A stretch of 64,000 nucleotides of DNA from Oscillibacter sp. (GCA_017526785.1 JAFXQV010000008.1:1-64000); one strand, 5' to 3'; counted from the first letter of the stretch, positions 8,258 to 16,765 are shown. Program-made: numbers and translations. Notes: generated from the letters alone by a model not told the origin.

Positions 8258-8286
8258 TTGACAACGGGTATGAGGCGCGATACAAT
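8258..8286 (+). promoter_or_regulatory. Promoter of the KAP NTPase gene
   Basis: TTGACA (8258-8263) and TACAAT (8281-8286) have a 17-base spacer. The leader to the ATG at 8391 is about 98 bases. Confidence 0.75.
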
Positions 8287-8390
8287 AGCAAAAACACCTG
8301 GAAAACTTGATATAGTCGGTTGCGGGAAGAAATGAACGACATAGCCAAGTCAGACATTTCCCGTGTAAAATATCAGAGGAGAGATTACAA

Positions 8391-10211
8391 ATGAGCATCG
8401 GAAAACCAGACAATCCTTATATCGCAGGCAAGCAGACGTGGACAGATTTTGACAAACTTGGCACGGAAGCATACATCAACGGACTGACTAAATTTGTCAG
8501 GGAGTGCGACACGCCCATGACCATCGCCTTGCAGGGGGATTGGGGGACGGGGAAAACGTCCTTCATGAACGCCATACGGGAGAAATTGAGCGAGAAACCG
8601 AAAATGGAAACGGTTTATTTCAGCACATGGGAATACTCCCGCTTTCAGGGTTCAGATGATATGTACGCCTCTTTCGTTATCCGGGTAGTATCGCAACTGG
8701 GAATGGAGGATGACGAGGAGACGAAGAACGGACTGCTCAAATACGTGACGAAAGCTACCATATCGACGCTCGCGGACACTCTGCGGGATGTTCTCAACGA
8801 CTGGCTCTCCTCTACGGTGAAAGGCAGATTTGTAGAGCGCGTGATTAACCATACCGAAGGTGCCTTGAAAAAGGACATAGACGCTTTTATAGGTCGTGAA
8901 AAAGAAAAGGCGGAGGCCATTTCCAAATTAAAAGCGGAGTTTGGAAAACTCATCGCAAAAAAAGTCGGCGACGGCGGACGGGTCGTTATTTTCGTGGACG
9001 ATTTGGATCGTCTGCCTCCGGAAAAGGCTGTGGAATTTCTGGAGGTTGTCAAGCTGTTCTTTGACGTGGAAAACTGCGTGTTTGTACTTGCCATTGATTA
9101 TAATGTCGTAGTCCGGGGCGTACGGAATAAATTTGGCGAGCAGCCGGAGGGAACGGAGCGGGATTTTTTTGATAAAATTATCCAGCTTCCCTTCCGTATG
9201 CCCTTGGAGAAATATACGCTTGGTACGCTGCTTAAAAATTTCTTCCAGGGCAAAACGAAATACCTTTACATCATCACGCGATTTTTCCAGAACACACTTG
9301 GCTCCAACCCCCGGACGGCGAAGCGCCTGTATAACTATTATGCACTGCTCTCGCTGGTTCAGGGAAAGGAGTTGAATGACTATGACAGCGCGATTTTGCT
9401 GATTGGCTTAATTGGGCGCTTCAAGAATGAAGACACCTATCGACAACTTGCGCGGATGGACGCCGACGCATTGCAAAAGCTGTTGGGTGTGGGGCAGGTC
9501 GACGATGAAGGCTCCAAGTCCGACGATAAAGCGCCTAAAGCGGAAGACCCGTTTGTACAGCAGATGTCCGCAGCCTTTACAACATTGGCGGACGCAACGA
9601 AAAAGGAGATGGGGCAGGTCTGCCGGGATTATCTCAAGATGGTGAAAGAAATCTCGTCTGTGACTGAAACGGACACCAAGTCGGAGTCGGAGTCGCAGAC
9701 TGACAACCCTACGATTGTGAATATCGGACTGCCGAACGGTTTTGCTATGCTGGACAGCGTTGACGGCTTAAAACTGTCCGACGGCCTCAGCGTCGCCGAC
9801 GCGATGTATTTGACGTTCTGGGGGCTTTGGAGTCATTTCCTGAAAGATAAAGAAAAGAAGGAGAAAGAGGCGCTTCTGAACGACTTTATGGAAAGCAGGA
9901 AAAAGGCAAACAAGCCTGTTTCCGAAACGTGTTTCAGTTACACAAAAGTCAATTCCGATGGTACGGAGAAAGCACAATTCAAGCAATCCCGCGAATTTAC
10001 GGGAGAAACTTGTCTGCACCCGGATGAAAAATCCATTTATCTCGGCGTTTATAACGACACAAAGCAGAAGCGCAAGCATGTGTGGCGGCTTTGCGCCTAT
10101 ATGGAGGACAAGGGGCTAAAGATTGATTCCGTTTACTGGGACACGCACGACGGACGCAGATTGTACTGTTACCCTGACAGCGCCCGCTCTACTTTTATCA
10201 CCAAGGAATGA
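8391..10211 (+). CDS. KAP-family P-loop NTPase
   Basis: The 606-residue protein has Walker A GDWGTGKTS at residues 49-57 and Walker B VVIFVDDLDRL at about 198-208, followed by a segment (VVKLFFDVENCVFVLAIDY) typical of KAP NTPases (Kidins220/ARMS and PifA group). In bacteria KAP NTPases are often plasmid- or phage-related and some, such as PifA, block phage. The C-terminal third is hydrophilic and not recognised. There is no clear membrane segment between the Walker motifs, unlike many KAP proteins. RBS GAGGAGAG precedes the ATG. It stands alone with its own promoter and terminator, and its base composition is less GC-rich than the flanks, consistent with transfer. A defence role is possible but not shown. 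Confidence 0.85.
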   Translation: MSIGKPDNPYIAGKQTWTDFDKLGTEAYINGLTKFVRECDTPMTIALQGDWGTGKTSFMNAIREKLSEKPKMETVYFSTWEYSRFQGSDDMYASFVIRVVSQLGMEDDEETKNGLLKYVTKATISTLADTLRDVLNDWLSSTVKGRFVERVINHTEGALKKDIDAFIGREKEKAEAISKLKAEFGKLIAKKVGDGGRVVIFVDDLDRLPPEKAVEFLEVVKLFFDVENCVFVLAIDYNVVVRGVRNKFGEQPEGTERDFFDKIIQLPFRMPLEKYTLGTLLKNFFQGKTKYLYIITRFFQNTLGSNPRTAKRLYNYYALLSLVQGKELNDYDSAILLIGLIGRFKNEDTYRQLARMDADALQKLLGVGQVDDEGSKSDDKAPKAEDPFVQQMSAAFTTLADATKKEMGQVCRDYLKMVKEISSVTETDTKSESESQTDNPTIVNIGLPNGFAMLDSVDGLKLSDGLSVADAMYLTFWGLWSHFLKDKEKKEKEALLNDFMESRKKANKPVSETCFSYTKVNSDGTEKAQFKQSREFTGETCLHPDEKSIYLGVYNDTKQKRKHVWRLCAYMEDKGLKIDSVYWDTHDGRRLYCYPDSARSTFITKE

Positions 10212-10262
10212 GCGGACGGCTTTCATCGGTGCGGTTGCAAGGATTCCATGCCGCAAGCGCAA

Positions 10263-10292
10263 GTCCTCCCGCCCTTAAAAGAGCGGGAGGAC
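10263..10292. terminator. Terminator between the KAP gene and metY
   Basis: GTCCTCCCGC (10263-10272) pairs perfectly with GCGGGAGGAC (10283-10292), giving a 10-bp stem with a 10-base loop between convergent genes. The following T tract is weak on both strands. Confidence 0.6.
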
Positions 10293-10342
10293 GCCTAATG
10301 TTTATTCCAGCCAGTTCACCGCAGACCTTGACGCGCAAAGCG

Positions 10343-11626
10343 TCATTTGACCGCCGCGAAGCCTTTTTCAAGGTCGGCGAGAATGTCGTCTACGTGTTCC
10401 GTGCCGATGGAAAGCCGAATCGTGTTCGGATAAATGCCCGCGTCGGCGAGTTCCTCCGGCGAAAGCTGGGAATGCGTCGTGGTGGCGGGGTGAATGACAA
10501 GCGACTTGACATCCGCGACGTTCGCCAGCAGGGAGAAAAGACTTAGGCCGTTGATAAATTGGAATGCCTCTTTTTGTCCGCCTCTTATGTCAAACGTGAA
10601 GATGGACGCGCCGCCGTTGGGAAAATATTTTTCATACAGCGCGTGGTCGGGGTGGTCGGGCAGGGACGGATGGTAGACTTTCTCAACTTGCGGATGGTTA
10701 GAGAGAAATTCCACGACTTTTTTCGTGTTCTCCGCGTGGCGTTCCAGACGCAGGGACAGCGTCTCCGTACCCTGTAGCAACAGGAACGCCGCGAAGGGAG
10801 AAACACAAGCCCCCGTATCGCGCAGGAGAATGGCGCGAATATAAGTGGCGAACGCCGCCTTTCCCGCCGCTTCCGTGAAGCGGACGCCGTGATAACTCGG
10901 GTTCGGTTCGGAAATCCACGGGTACTTCCCGGACGCCGCCCAGTCGAACGAGCCGCCGTCCACAATGACGCCGCCCAGCGTCGTTCCGTGTCCGCCGATA
11001 AACTTTGTGGCGGAGTGTACGACAATATCCGCGCCGTGTTCCAGAGGACGGATGAAATACGGTGTTCCAAAGGTGTTGTCAATGACCAGCGGCAGGCCGT
11101 GCGCGTGGGCGATTTGCGCGAGCGCGTCGATGTCGGGAATGTCGCTGTTGGGATTGCCGAGGGTTTCGATGTAAATGGCCTTGGTATTCGGGCGAATGGC
11201 GGCGGTCACTTCCGTGATGTCGTGGATATTGACGAACGTTGTCTCAATGCCGTACAGCGGCAGGGTATGGGCAAGCAGATTCACGGAGCCGCCGTAAATG
11301 GTTTTCTGCGCGACGATATGCTCTCCCTTGGTGGCAAGAGCCTGAGTCGTATAGGTAATCGCCGCCGCGCCGGACGCGAGCGCAAGTCCGGCGACGCCGC
11401 CCTCCAAGGACACGATACGGCTTTCAAACGCGCCCTGCGTCGAGTTCGTCAGCCGCCCGTAGATATTCCCGGCGTCCGTGAGACCGAAGCGCGCCGCCGC
11501 GTGTTCGGCGTCACGGAACACATAAGCCGCAGTCGCGTAAATGGGTACGGCGCGGGCGTCGCTGGCGGGGTCGGGGACTTCCTGCCCCGCGTGAACCTGG
11601 AGCGTTTCAAAATGGTAGTTCGACAT
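10343..11626 (-). CDS. metY: O-acetylhomoserine sulfhydrylase
   Basis: The 427-residue protein is a Cys/Met-metabolism PLP enzyme. It has the PLP lysine in HSATKFIGGHGT, the ETLGNPNSDI stretch and the C-terminal RLSIGTEHVDDILADL typical of the MetY group (O-acetylhomoserine aminocarboxypropyltransferase/cysteine synthase). The enzyme uses sulfide or methanethiol and O-acetylhomoserine to make homocysteine or methionine. The N-terminus YHFETLQVHAGQ is typical, and the ATG at 11626 has GAAAGAGGG upstream. The gene has its own promoter at 11789-11817 and a small Arg-rich upstream reading frame. Confidence 0.93.
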   Translation of the reverse strand: MSNYHFETLQVHAGQEVPDPASDARAVPIYATAAYVFRDAEHAAARFGLTDAGNIYGRLTNSTQGAFESRIVSLEGGVAGLALASGAAAITYTTQALATKGEHIVAQKTIYGGSVNLLAHTLPLYGIETTFVNIHDITEVTAAIRPNTKAIYIETLGNPNSDIPDIDALAQIAHAHGLPLVIDNTFGTPYFIRPLEHGADIVVHSATKFIGGHGTTLGGVIVDGGSFDWAASGKYPWISEPNPSYHGVRFTEAAGKAAFATYIRAILLRDTGACVSPFAAFLLLQGTETLSLRLERHAENTKKVVEFLSNHPQVEKVYHPSLPDHPDHALYEKYFPNGGASIFTFDIRGGQKEAFQFINGLSLFSLLANVADVKSLVIHPATTTHSQLSPEELADAGIYPNTIRLSIGTEHVDDILADLEKGFAAVK

Positions 11627-11665
11627 GGAATGAATCCCTCTTTCCTGTTTGATTTCGGTTGATTT

Positions 11666-11740
11666 TCACTTGAATCGAACAGGACGCATTCGGCCATACC
11701 GGAAATTGGCGCGCAGAAGGCGCTCGAAGCGGAAGCTCAT
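11666..11740 (-). CDS. Candidate 24-residue leader peptide upstream of metY
   Basis: Within the metY leader an ATG at 11740 with AAAGGAGAG upstream opens a 24-codon frame ending at TGA 11666-11668. The peptide starts MSFRFERLLRANF and ends MRPVRFK; it is rich in Arg and Phe and lacks Cys and Met repeats apart from one internal Met. It ends 40 bases before the metY start. Small leader peptides that couple translation to downstream expression occur before sulfur-metabolism genes in other bacteria, but I do not recognise this one. It could be a chance frame, although the ribosome-binding site is good. Confidence 0.45.
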   Translation of the reverse strand: MSFRFERLLRANFRYGRMRPVRFK

Positions 11741-11788
11741 AAAATCACGCGCTCTCCTTTTTTCATATAATGCAACTTGGTTAATATG

Positions 11789-11817
11789 ATTATAAAACAA
11801 AAATCGGCGCTTGTCAA
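11789..11817 (-). promoter_or_regulatory. Promoter of metY
   Basis: On the minus strand TTGACA (11812-11817) and TATAAT (11789-11794) have a 17-base spacer, matching the consensus. The transcript leader is about 155 bases and carries the small upstream frame at 11666-11740. I saw no SAM-riboswitch core in it. The rest of the gap (11818-11977) holds the inverted repeat at 11889-11936. Confidence 0.85.
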
Positions 11818-11888
11818 GACTTTTATTGATTTTTGTTATGGCGCAATATGGCAATATACGCGCCAGTATAAAAACAACCAAGGATGAA

Positions 11889-11936
11889 CAAAGTTTAACC
11901 ATGCAATTCATGAGCTTTACGCATGGTTAAACTTTG
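11889..11936. repeat. Perfect 16-bp inverted repeat
   Basis: CAAAGTTTAACCATGC (11889-11904) and GCATGGTTAAACTTTG (11921-11936) are exact reverse complements, with a 16-base spacer. The site lies 41 bases after the flavin-reductase gene and upstream of the metY promoter. On the minus strand it is followed by TTCATCCTTGG and later TTTTT, so it may be a terminator. Its A+T-rich symmetric arms would also suit a protein-binding site. Confidence 0.7.
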
Positions 11937-11977
11937 AGAGGAAAGCGCGCAAAATTTCAAACGCGCCTTGATTCGTG

Positions 11978-12481
11978 TCACCGGATGATGTAAGCGCGGA
12001 GAACTTGCGCGATATAGGCGGTATGGGGGTCGCCGCTGGCGTAGAACGCCGTCCGGATGTCGTCCGGAATGGCGTCCAGTTCCTGACGCTGGGCGTACAG
12101 CACCCTGCATTCCAGCGTCAGCGGGTACTCCCGGACGCCGGGTGTGCGGATGACTTCCGGGGCTTCGAGCGTCAGTCCGGCCTCTTTGACTTTGTCGATG
12201 TCGCGCCCGGACTGCGTGCCGCATACCTTCGTAATGGCCGGAATCGGCGCGTTCAGGGGGACACTGATTGTAAATTCCCCGGTCTTGTCAATCTGCGCCT
12301 TGGTGTAGCGGCTCTCGCGGACGTAGGCCACGAACGTGGGGACGTTCCATGTCACGCCCAGACCGCCCCAGCCTAACACCATGCTGTTGAACTTGTCGCC
12401 GTTGGTGTTGAGCAGGATTCCCTTGGGCAAGGCCGTCTGAATCCGGTTCGCGTAATCGGTCAATGCAATGCGTTCCTTCAT
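11978..12481 (-). CDS. Flavin reductase-like domain protein
   Basis: The 167-residue protein matches the flavin-reductase-like (FMN-binding split-barrel) family: NSMVLGWGGLGVTWNVP is the flavin-contact region, FVRES-like FVAYVRESRYT follows, and TGEFTISVP is typical. Members bind FMN and use it to reduce flavin or act as small oxidoreductases. RBS GGAAAGGAATT precedes ATG 12481. It lies upstream of metY on the same strand but is separated from it by an inverted repeat and a separate promoter, so co-transcription is uncertain. The substrate is unknown. Confidence 0.85.
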   Translation of the reverse strand: MKERIALTDYANRIQTALPKGILLNTNGDKFNSMVLGWGGLGVTWNVPTFVAYVRESRYTKAQIDKTGEFTISVPLNAPIPAITKVCGTQSGRDIDKVKEAGLTLEAPEVIRTPGVREYPLTLECRVLYAQRQELDAIPDDIRTAFYASGDPHTAYIAQVLRAYIIR

Positions 12482-12562
12482 GATATCACAATTCCTTTCC
12501 GTTGGATGTTGAGAATCTCATTGAAACCCGATAACTTCCGCGGTCTCGTCGTGTTCGCGCTG

Positions 12563-12606
12563 AAAACCCGGACGCGGGGCGTACCACGTCCGGGGCTTCT
12601 ATTATA
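12563..12606 (-). terminator. Hairpin with T tract, next to a -10-like TATAAT
   Basis: CCCGGACG (12567-12574) pairs with CGTCCGGG (12587-12594). On the minus strand it is followed by TTTT, so it looks like the terminator of the pilus cluster ending at 12730. A TATAAT at 12601-12606 just upstream could be the -10 of the flavin-reductase promoter (no clear -35), in which case the hairpin would sit at the very 5' end of that transcript and could act as an attenuator. Confidence 0.5.
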
Positions 12607-12729
12607 CTATTCAGCGGAAAACCACTTTTGAAGTAAATATATGTTACACCTGTCGCGGATATTTGTCAAGCCGTTACGGAAAACTGACACCTGATTGACA
12701 CCCTTTTGTTACAAATCGGATGAATTTCA

Positions 12730-13353
12730 TCAGCCAGCGGCGGCGCTGGCGGCCTTGGCGGCCTCCTGTTGCTGCTGCTGGATGAGTTCCGCAAGCACAG
12801 CATCCACAACGGCGTCCACCTTGGTTTCGTAGAAAGTGCCGTTTGCTCTGACGTTGACAACATGGCCGTCCTCCGTGTCCGCGCCCGCGCACTCAATGTC
12901 CCCAATCAGACAGCGGACGCGGCTCCCCGACAGACGGGTGAAAATGCCCTTGGCGGTCTCGAAATCCGGTGCCGTGAACGAAAATTGAAAGCCCCGGCGA
13001 ATCTGATTACCTTCCAGCGTGATTTTGTCAAAGGCCAGCGCGTATTGGTCGGAGAGCGTCAGAATGTTGTTGAGAATTTGCAGTTCCTGTTCACTCTGGT
13101 TGTAACTGGGCATTTCCTGCCGGAGTTCTCTGGCCTCCCGGAGTTCCTCCTCCATGTTCTTGTAGTCGCTGATACGGATATTGATGGCGTCCAAATCCTC
13201 TTGCAAGGCGGCGCGTTCGGCGTGCGCCTCCTCAATGCCGCGCCGGATTGGCTGGTCAATGAACTGATAGTAGCCCAAGCCCATCAGGAACAATACCAAC
13301 ACCAGAAGAATCAGCTTTTCTACCGCGGTAAAGTCACGGGTTAAAAGTCTCAT
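12730..13353 (-). CDS. pilO: Type IV pilus inner-membrane platform protein, PilO-like
   Basis: The 207-residue bitopic protein has one N-terminal membrane segment (about 12-30, KLILLVLVLFLMGLGYYQF), a coiled coil (about 35-80) and a globular domain with a ferredoxin-like pattern. An unusual Q5 and Ala-rich C-terminus follows. Position after pilM and pilN and the fold order support PilO. It pairs with PilN to link the assembly motor to the pilus. It overlaps pilN by 20 bases. Sequence identity to known PilO is not obvious, so the call rests mostly on context. Confidence 0.72.
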   Translation of the reverse strand: MRLLTRDFTAVEKLILLVLVLFLMGLGYYQFIDQPIRRGIEEAHAERAALQEDLDAINIRISDYKNMEEELREARELRQEMPSYNQSEQELQILNNILTLSDQYALAFDKITLEGNQIRRGFQFSFTAPDFETAKGIFTRLSGSRVRCLIGDIECAGADTEDGHVVNVRANGTFYETKVDAVVDAVLAELIQQQQQEAAKAASAAAG

Positions 13354-14104
13354 CGACGTTGCCCCCTTCCTGTTGACTGGCTTCCGCTTCCTGAGCGGCC
13401 TTTTCGGCTTCCTCGGCGGCTTTGGCCTCGGCGATAATGGTGGAAGAGTTTTTAAAGGTAATGTCCACTTCGGCAGTAATCGTTTCCTCGGTGGAGATGT
13501 TTTCGGTGGAGGAGACGGTCGTGGAGGCGGTGACGATACTGCACCCGGCCACGACCGGGGACGCCTTCAACTGCGCCACCATGTCCGTGATTTCGGTCAG
13601 CGTGTTACTGCTGACGTGAATGGACAGCGTATTTTCATGGAGTGTCCACGCGTCGAGCGGGGCGACGGGCAGGATAATCTTCTGCACGGTCTCCATGACC
13701 GTCACGCGGCTGATACGCTCCCGCTCCTCCTTGCTCATGTCCGAGGTGGTGTAATGGGCGTAGTCCACAGAGATGTCGGCGAAGCCGGCGTATTCGTCCT
13801 CTTTCTGGCGGATTTCGTTCCGAATCTGGTAGACCTCCTGGCGCGCCGCGTTGAGTTCGGCGAAGCGGTCAATCACGGCCACCTTGCTGACAAGTCCGGC
13901 GAGTATGATAATCAGCGCGATGGACGGTATCGCAATCCGCCAGTCAATGGGGCTTTCCCCGACGGTGGCGAAATTAATGGAACGCTTTACGGGCATATGC
14001 CCGTAGGCCAGTTTCCACTTCAGCGCAGGACGCGCCCCGGCGTCCCCGTCGTCCGGGGCGTCCGTCCCCAGCGGCTTTTTCAACAGACTTAAAGTCATTG
14101 TCAT
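13334..14104 (-). CDS. pilN: Type IV pilus assembly protein, PilN-like
   Basis: The protein is about 256 residues with an N-terminal cytoplasmic part (1-55), one membrane segment near 57-78 (IAIPSIALIIILAGLVSKVAV), a coiled coil (85-115) and a C-terminal domain ending in an Ala/Glu-rich tail. PilN has a short cytoplasmic N-terminus that binds PilM; here it is longer than usual, with an acidic patch. ATG 14104 has AAGGAGAG just upstream. The call rests on order (M-N-O) and topology. Confidence 0.72.
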   Translation of the reverse strand: MTMTLSLLKKPLGTDAPDDGDAGARPALKWKLAYGHMPVKRSINFATVGESPIDWRIAIPSIALIIILAGLVSKVAVIDRFAELNAARQEVYQIRNEIRQKEDEYAGFADISVDYAHYTTSDMSKEERERISRVTVMETVQKIILPVAPLDAWTLHENTLSIHVSSNTLTEITDMVAQLKASPVVAGCSIVTASTTVSSTENISTEETITAEVDITFKNSSTIIAEAKAAEEAEKAAQEAEASQQEGGNVDETFNP

Positions 14105-14135
14105 CAACTCTCCTTTCCTGTTGGCATTCCGGGCG

Positions 14136-15221
14136 TCACTCCATGGCGATTCCGATAGATTCGATGTACTGGTAGCAGTCGGGGATTCTGTCGCCGCCGG
14201 GGGCGAGGGTCGAGGCCTGATGAATGTTCATGTTGAGCGTCTCCCGGATGACCTGCTGAAGCGGCACAATGACCGCGCCGCCGCCGCAGAGCCACACGTC
14301 GTTGACTTCGCTGTCCGGGTTGCTGAAGCGGTAGAAGTTGAGCGCCCGCATGAGTTCCACGGCGAGGTTGTTGTAGGCGTTGACGCAGGCTTCCTGATTC
14401 TGACAGCCTTCGTAATTGGTCAGCAGGTACGTATGGGCGAGATGCGTGTCCACGTCCATAGAGTCGGCGATAGCCTCATCCAGTATGGACAGCCCCGTTT
14501 CCAGCACACGCGTTACGATGTGCCTGTCCCCGCGGAACATGTACATCCGGATACTCTGGAAGCCCAAGTCGAGCAGGCAGTATTCCTTTGCCTCCGTGTC
14601 GCCGCTGGCGGCCTCCGCGCGGCGAATCAGGGAAATGTAGGCGCAGAGCGACGGCGCGGCCTTGACGAGTTTTAGCCCGGCCTTGTGCAGCATAAATTTA
14701 ATGTCGTTGAGAACCTGCGTCTGGACGGCGGATAGCATGAGTTCCATCGCGGGGGCGTGGTCTTCGGAGGCGGCTTCGCGTTCGCGCTCGATGTCCTCCG
14801 GCGTGGAGAGCATGGCGTAATCGAAAACATAGCCCTTGAGTTCGTCCGTGATGTAGTCATTGAACTCGTAGGGGATGTTAATAATGAGCTGTTCGGCGGA
14901 CATGAGCGGCATGGAGACTTCCCGGATATAGGAAGTCTCATTGGACAGAACCACGGCGGCGTTGGTGACGTGGCGCATACCGTTCTGTCGGAGTGTCTCC
15001 TTGATAAACTCGCCCATGGCGGCCGGGGATATGAGGCGGCCTTCCCGGAGCAGGTTCTTCGGCATGGGCGCGGAGGCGACTTTCCGTATCACCGAACCCC
15101 GGCAGAGGGCGAGTTTCAGGGTGTCGTAACCCATGTCGATACCGACCAGCACTTTGGGCAGTTTGGGCATGGGGGGCATTTTCAGCATTTTCGGAAAAGC
15201 GGCGACGGGCAATTTGCTCAC
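14136..15221 (-). CDS. pilM: Type IV pilus biogenesis ATPase-like protein PilM
   Basis: The 361-residue actin-fold protein has the phosphate-1 motif VGIDMGYDTLKLALCRG, a phosphate-2 region LLDLGFQSIRMYMF, and an adenosine motif VWLCGGGAVIV. It matches PilM (FtsA-like), which binds the PilN tail in the cytoplasm and joins the motor to the platform. A Pro/Met/Lys-rich N-terminal stretch (about 25 residues) precedes the fold. The start is uncertain: GTG 15221 or an internal ATG. It follows the prepilin peptidase gene by 15 bases. Confidence 0.85.
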   Translation of the reverse strand: MSKLPVAAFPKMLKMPPMPKLPKVLVGIDMGYDTLKLALCRGSVIRKVASAPMPKNLLREGRLISPAAMGEFIKETLRQNGMRHVTNAAVVLSNETSYIREVSMPLMSAEQLIINIPYEFNDYITDELKGYVFDYAMLSTPEDIEREREAASEDHAPAMELMLSAVQTQVLNDIKFMLHKAGLKLVKAAPSLCAYISLIRRAEAASGDTEAKEYCLLDLGFQSIRMYMFRGDRHIVTRVLETGLSILDEAIADSMDVDTHLAHTYLLTNYEGCQNQEACVNAYNNLAVELMRALNFYRFSNPDSEVNDVWLCGGGAVIVPLQQVIRETLNMNIHQASTLAPGGDRIPDCYQYIESIGIAME

Positions 15222-15236
15222 ACTCCAATCTGTTAC

Positions 15237-16022
15237 TCACATTCCCAGCAGTCCGGCGTACCACGCGGTCAGGCGCTGGCCGTACAGAAGCATAACCCCA
15301 CACGCGGCGGAAATGGCGGGGCCGAACGGGAACGGCTTCCCCTTTCCGCTACGGGTGGCGGCGGCGAACAGCAGACCCAGCACGCACGAGAAGAGCAACG
15401 CGAACAGGGATGCGATTCCGCCGAGGTAAAGCCCCATGACGGCGAAAAGTTTGATGTCCCCGCCGCCAAGGGATTCTTTTTTCAGAACTTTGTCCATGAC
15501 CAGCGAGACGGCGAGCGTCGCGCCGCCGTAGCCCAGCCCCGCGAGAATGTGCGCGGCGGCGTTGTCGCCCGTCCACGGCAGGGTGACGAGCCAGACAAGC
15601 GCGGCGAGAAGCAGGCAGCCGTCCGGAATCAGGAAGCAGTCCAAGTCCACCAGAGACAGGCAGAACAGACAGCAGAGAAAGACGTAGTTCCGCAGGCACA
15701 GCGCGGAGCAGTCGAAGCGCAACAGGCACAGCACCGTCAGCGCGGCAAAGGCGCATTCCGTGAACACGTAGCGCGGGGAAACGCGCGCGCCGCAGTGGCG
15801 GCACCGTCCACGCAGGAACAGCCAGCTAAACACCGGCACGAGGTCAGGCGCGCCGAGGACGTGTCCGCACACCGGACAGCGGCTCCGGCCTTTCAGGAAG
15901 GATTCGTTGTGGGCAATCCGCCACGCCGCGCAGTTCAGAAACGAACCCATGCACGCCCCGAACACCGCCGCCCAAAAACAGCAGTAGTACAAGAGCGCTT
16001 TCGACAGATAAATACTGAACAT
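15237..16022 (-). CDS. pilD: Prepilin peptidase (type IV leader peptidase)
   Basis: The protein has the bifunctional PilD layout: two CxxC pairs (CPVCGH, CRHCGA) in a cytoplasmic zinc loop, then membrane segments with the two catalytic aspartates in LVDLDCFLIPD and GGGDIKLF. It removes the leader of prepilins and usually methylates the new N-terminus. I choose ATG 16022 with CGGGGAATCGG upstream (261 residues). An ATG at 16046 overlapping the upstream stop as TGATG is also possible. Confidence 0.93.
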   Translation of the reverse strand: MFSIYLSKALLYYCCFWAAVFGACMGSFLNCAAWRIAHNESFLKGRSRCPVCGHVLGAPDLVPVFSWLFLRGRCRHCGARVSPRYVFTECAFAALTVLCLLRFDCSALCLRNYVFLCCLFCLSLVDLDCFLIPDGCLLLAALVWLVTLPWTGDNAAAHILAGLGYGGATLAVSLVMDKVLKKESLGGGDIKLFAVMGLYLGGIASLFALLFSCVLGLLFAAATRSGKGKPFPFGPAISAACGVMLLYGQRLTAWYAGLLGM

Positions 16023-16045
16023 TCCGATTCCCCGCTTTTCCGACA

Positions 16046-16765
16046 TCACGGGGTTTTCCACGCGTCCCCGCTCCAGCCTTTTGTATACTTCCAGACAGAC
16101 GCGTGATTTTCGTCGGCGTACCCGAAGTACCACATATCGCCCTCTTTCAGGGCGGACAGGTCAACGGATTCCGCCCGTTCGACCGCTTCCCGCGCCTCCG
16201 CGTCCCCCACGAGCGCGTAATAGCACACAACGCCCTTGCGTTCAATGTCCGATTTCGTCCCGAACATCAGGCCGGGGTCGGCGTCCACGCGCCGACAGAC
16301 CATCTTTTTCCCGTTCAGGCGAACCGCCGTTTTCTTGGCGGACGCGCCATCGGCTTTCAAGGCCTCCAAAAGCCGGCTCATGACCGCGCCCGAACAGAGG
16401 CGGGTGCGTTCCCGGGTGTCGGCGTCGTGCAGGCCGCAGACGACCTTGTAGCCCAAGACCCCCTCTTTCCGGACGATAAAGTAGTCTCCGCCTCCCGGAC
16501 AGAGGTTGTCCCGCTCATAGCGGCTCTTGTCCACAATGGCGGCCGCCTCCTGCACGGTCATGCTCCAGTCGTTGAAAAGGTACTCCACGGCCATCATATC
16601 CTGCGCCTTGTCGAGCGCGAACGTACAGCCGACGCGCTCCGCGTCGTACCGGGATTTCCGATACGCCGGAGTGGCAATCAGAATCAGCATACCCGCGACC
16701 AGCCCCAGCAGAATCGCCACAAGGCGGTTGACGCCGCCGCGGCTGTCCAGACATTTCCGCTTCAT
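16046..16765 (-). CDS. Prepilin-like protein lacking Glu5
   Basis: From ATG 16765 the product is about 239 residues. A short basic leader MKRKCLDSRGG is followed by VNRLVAILLGLVAGM and LILIATPAYRKSR. If cleavage falls after the second Gly, Pro is at position 22 and Tyr at 24, as in type IV pilins, but position 5 is Val instead of Glu. The rest is a Cys-containing globular domain with no family I recognise. It lies between pilC and the peptidase gene, the place for a pilin or minor pilin. It could be a divergent pseudopilin or a membrane-anchored accessory protein not cleaved by PilD. Confidence 0.65.
   Translation of the reverse strand: MKRKCLDSRGGVNRLVAILLGLVAGMLILIATPAYRKSRYDAERVGCTFALDKAQDMMAVEYLFNDWSMTVQEAAAIVDKSRYERDNLCPGGGDYFIVRKEGVLGYKVVCGLHDADTRERTRLCSGAVMSRLLEALKADGASAKKTAVRLNGKKMVCRRVDADPGLMFGTKSDIERKGVVCYYALVGDAEAREAVERAESVDLSALKEGDMWYFGYADENHASVWKYTKGWSGDAWKTP

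Noticed and set aside
14757..16106. 449-codon plus-strand frame opposite pilM, pilD and the pilin-like gene
   Set aside because: Shadow frame; charged, His-rich and without domains.
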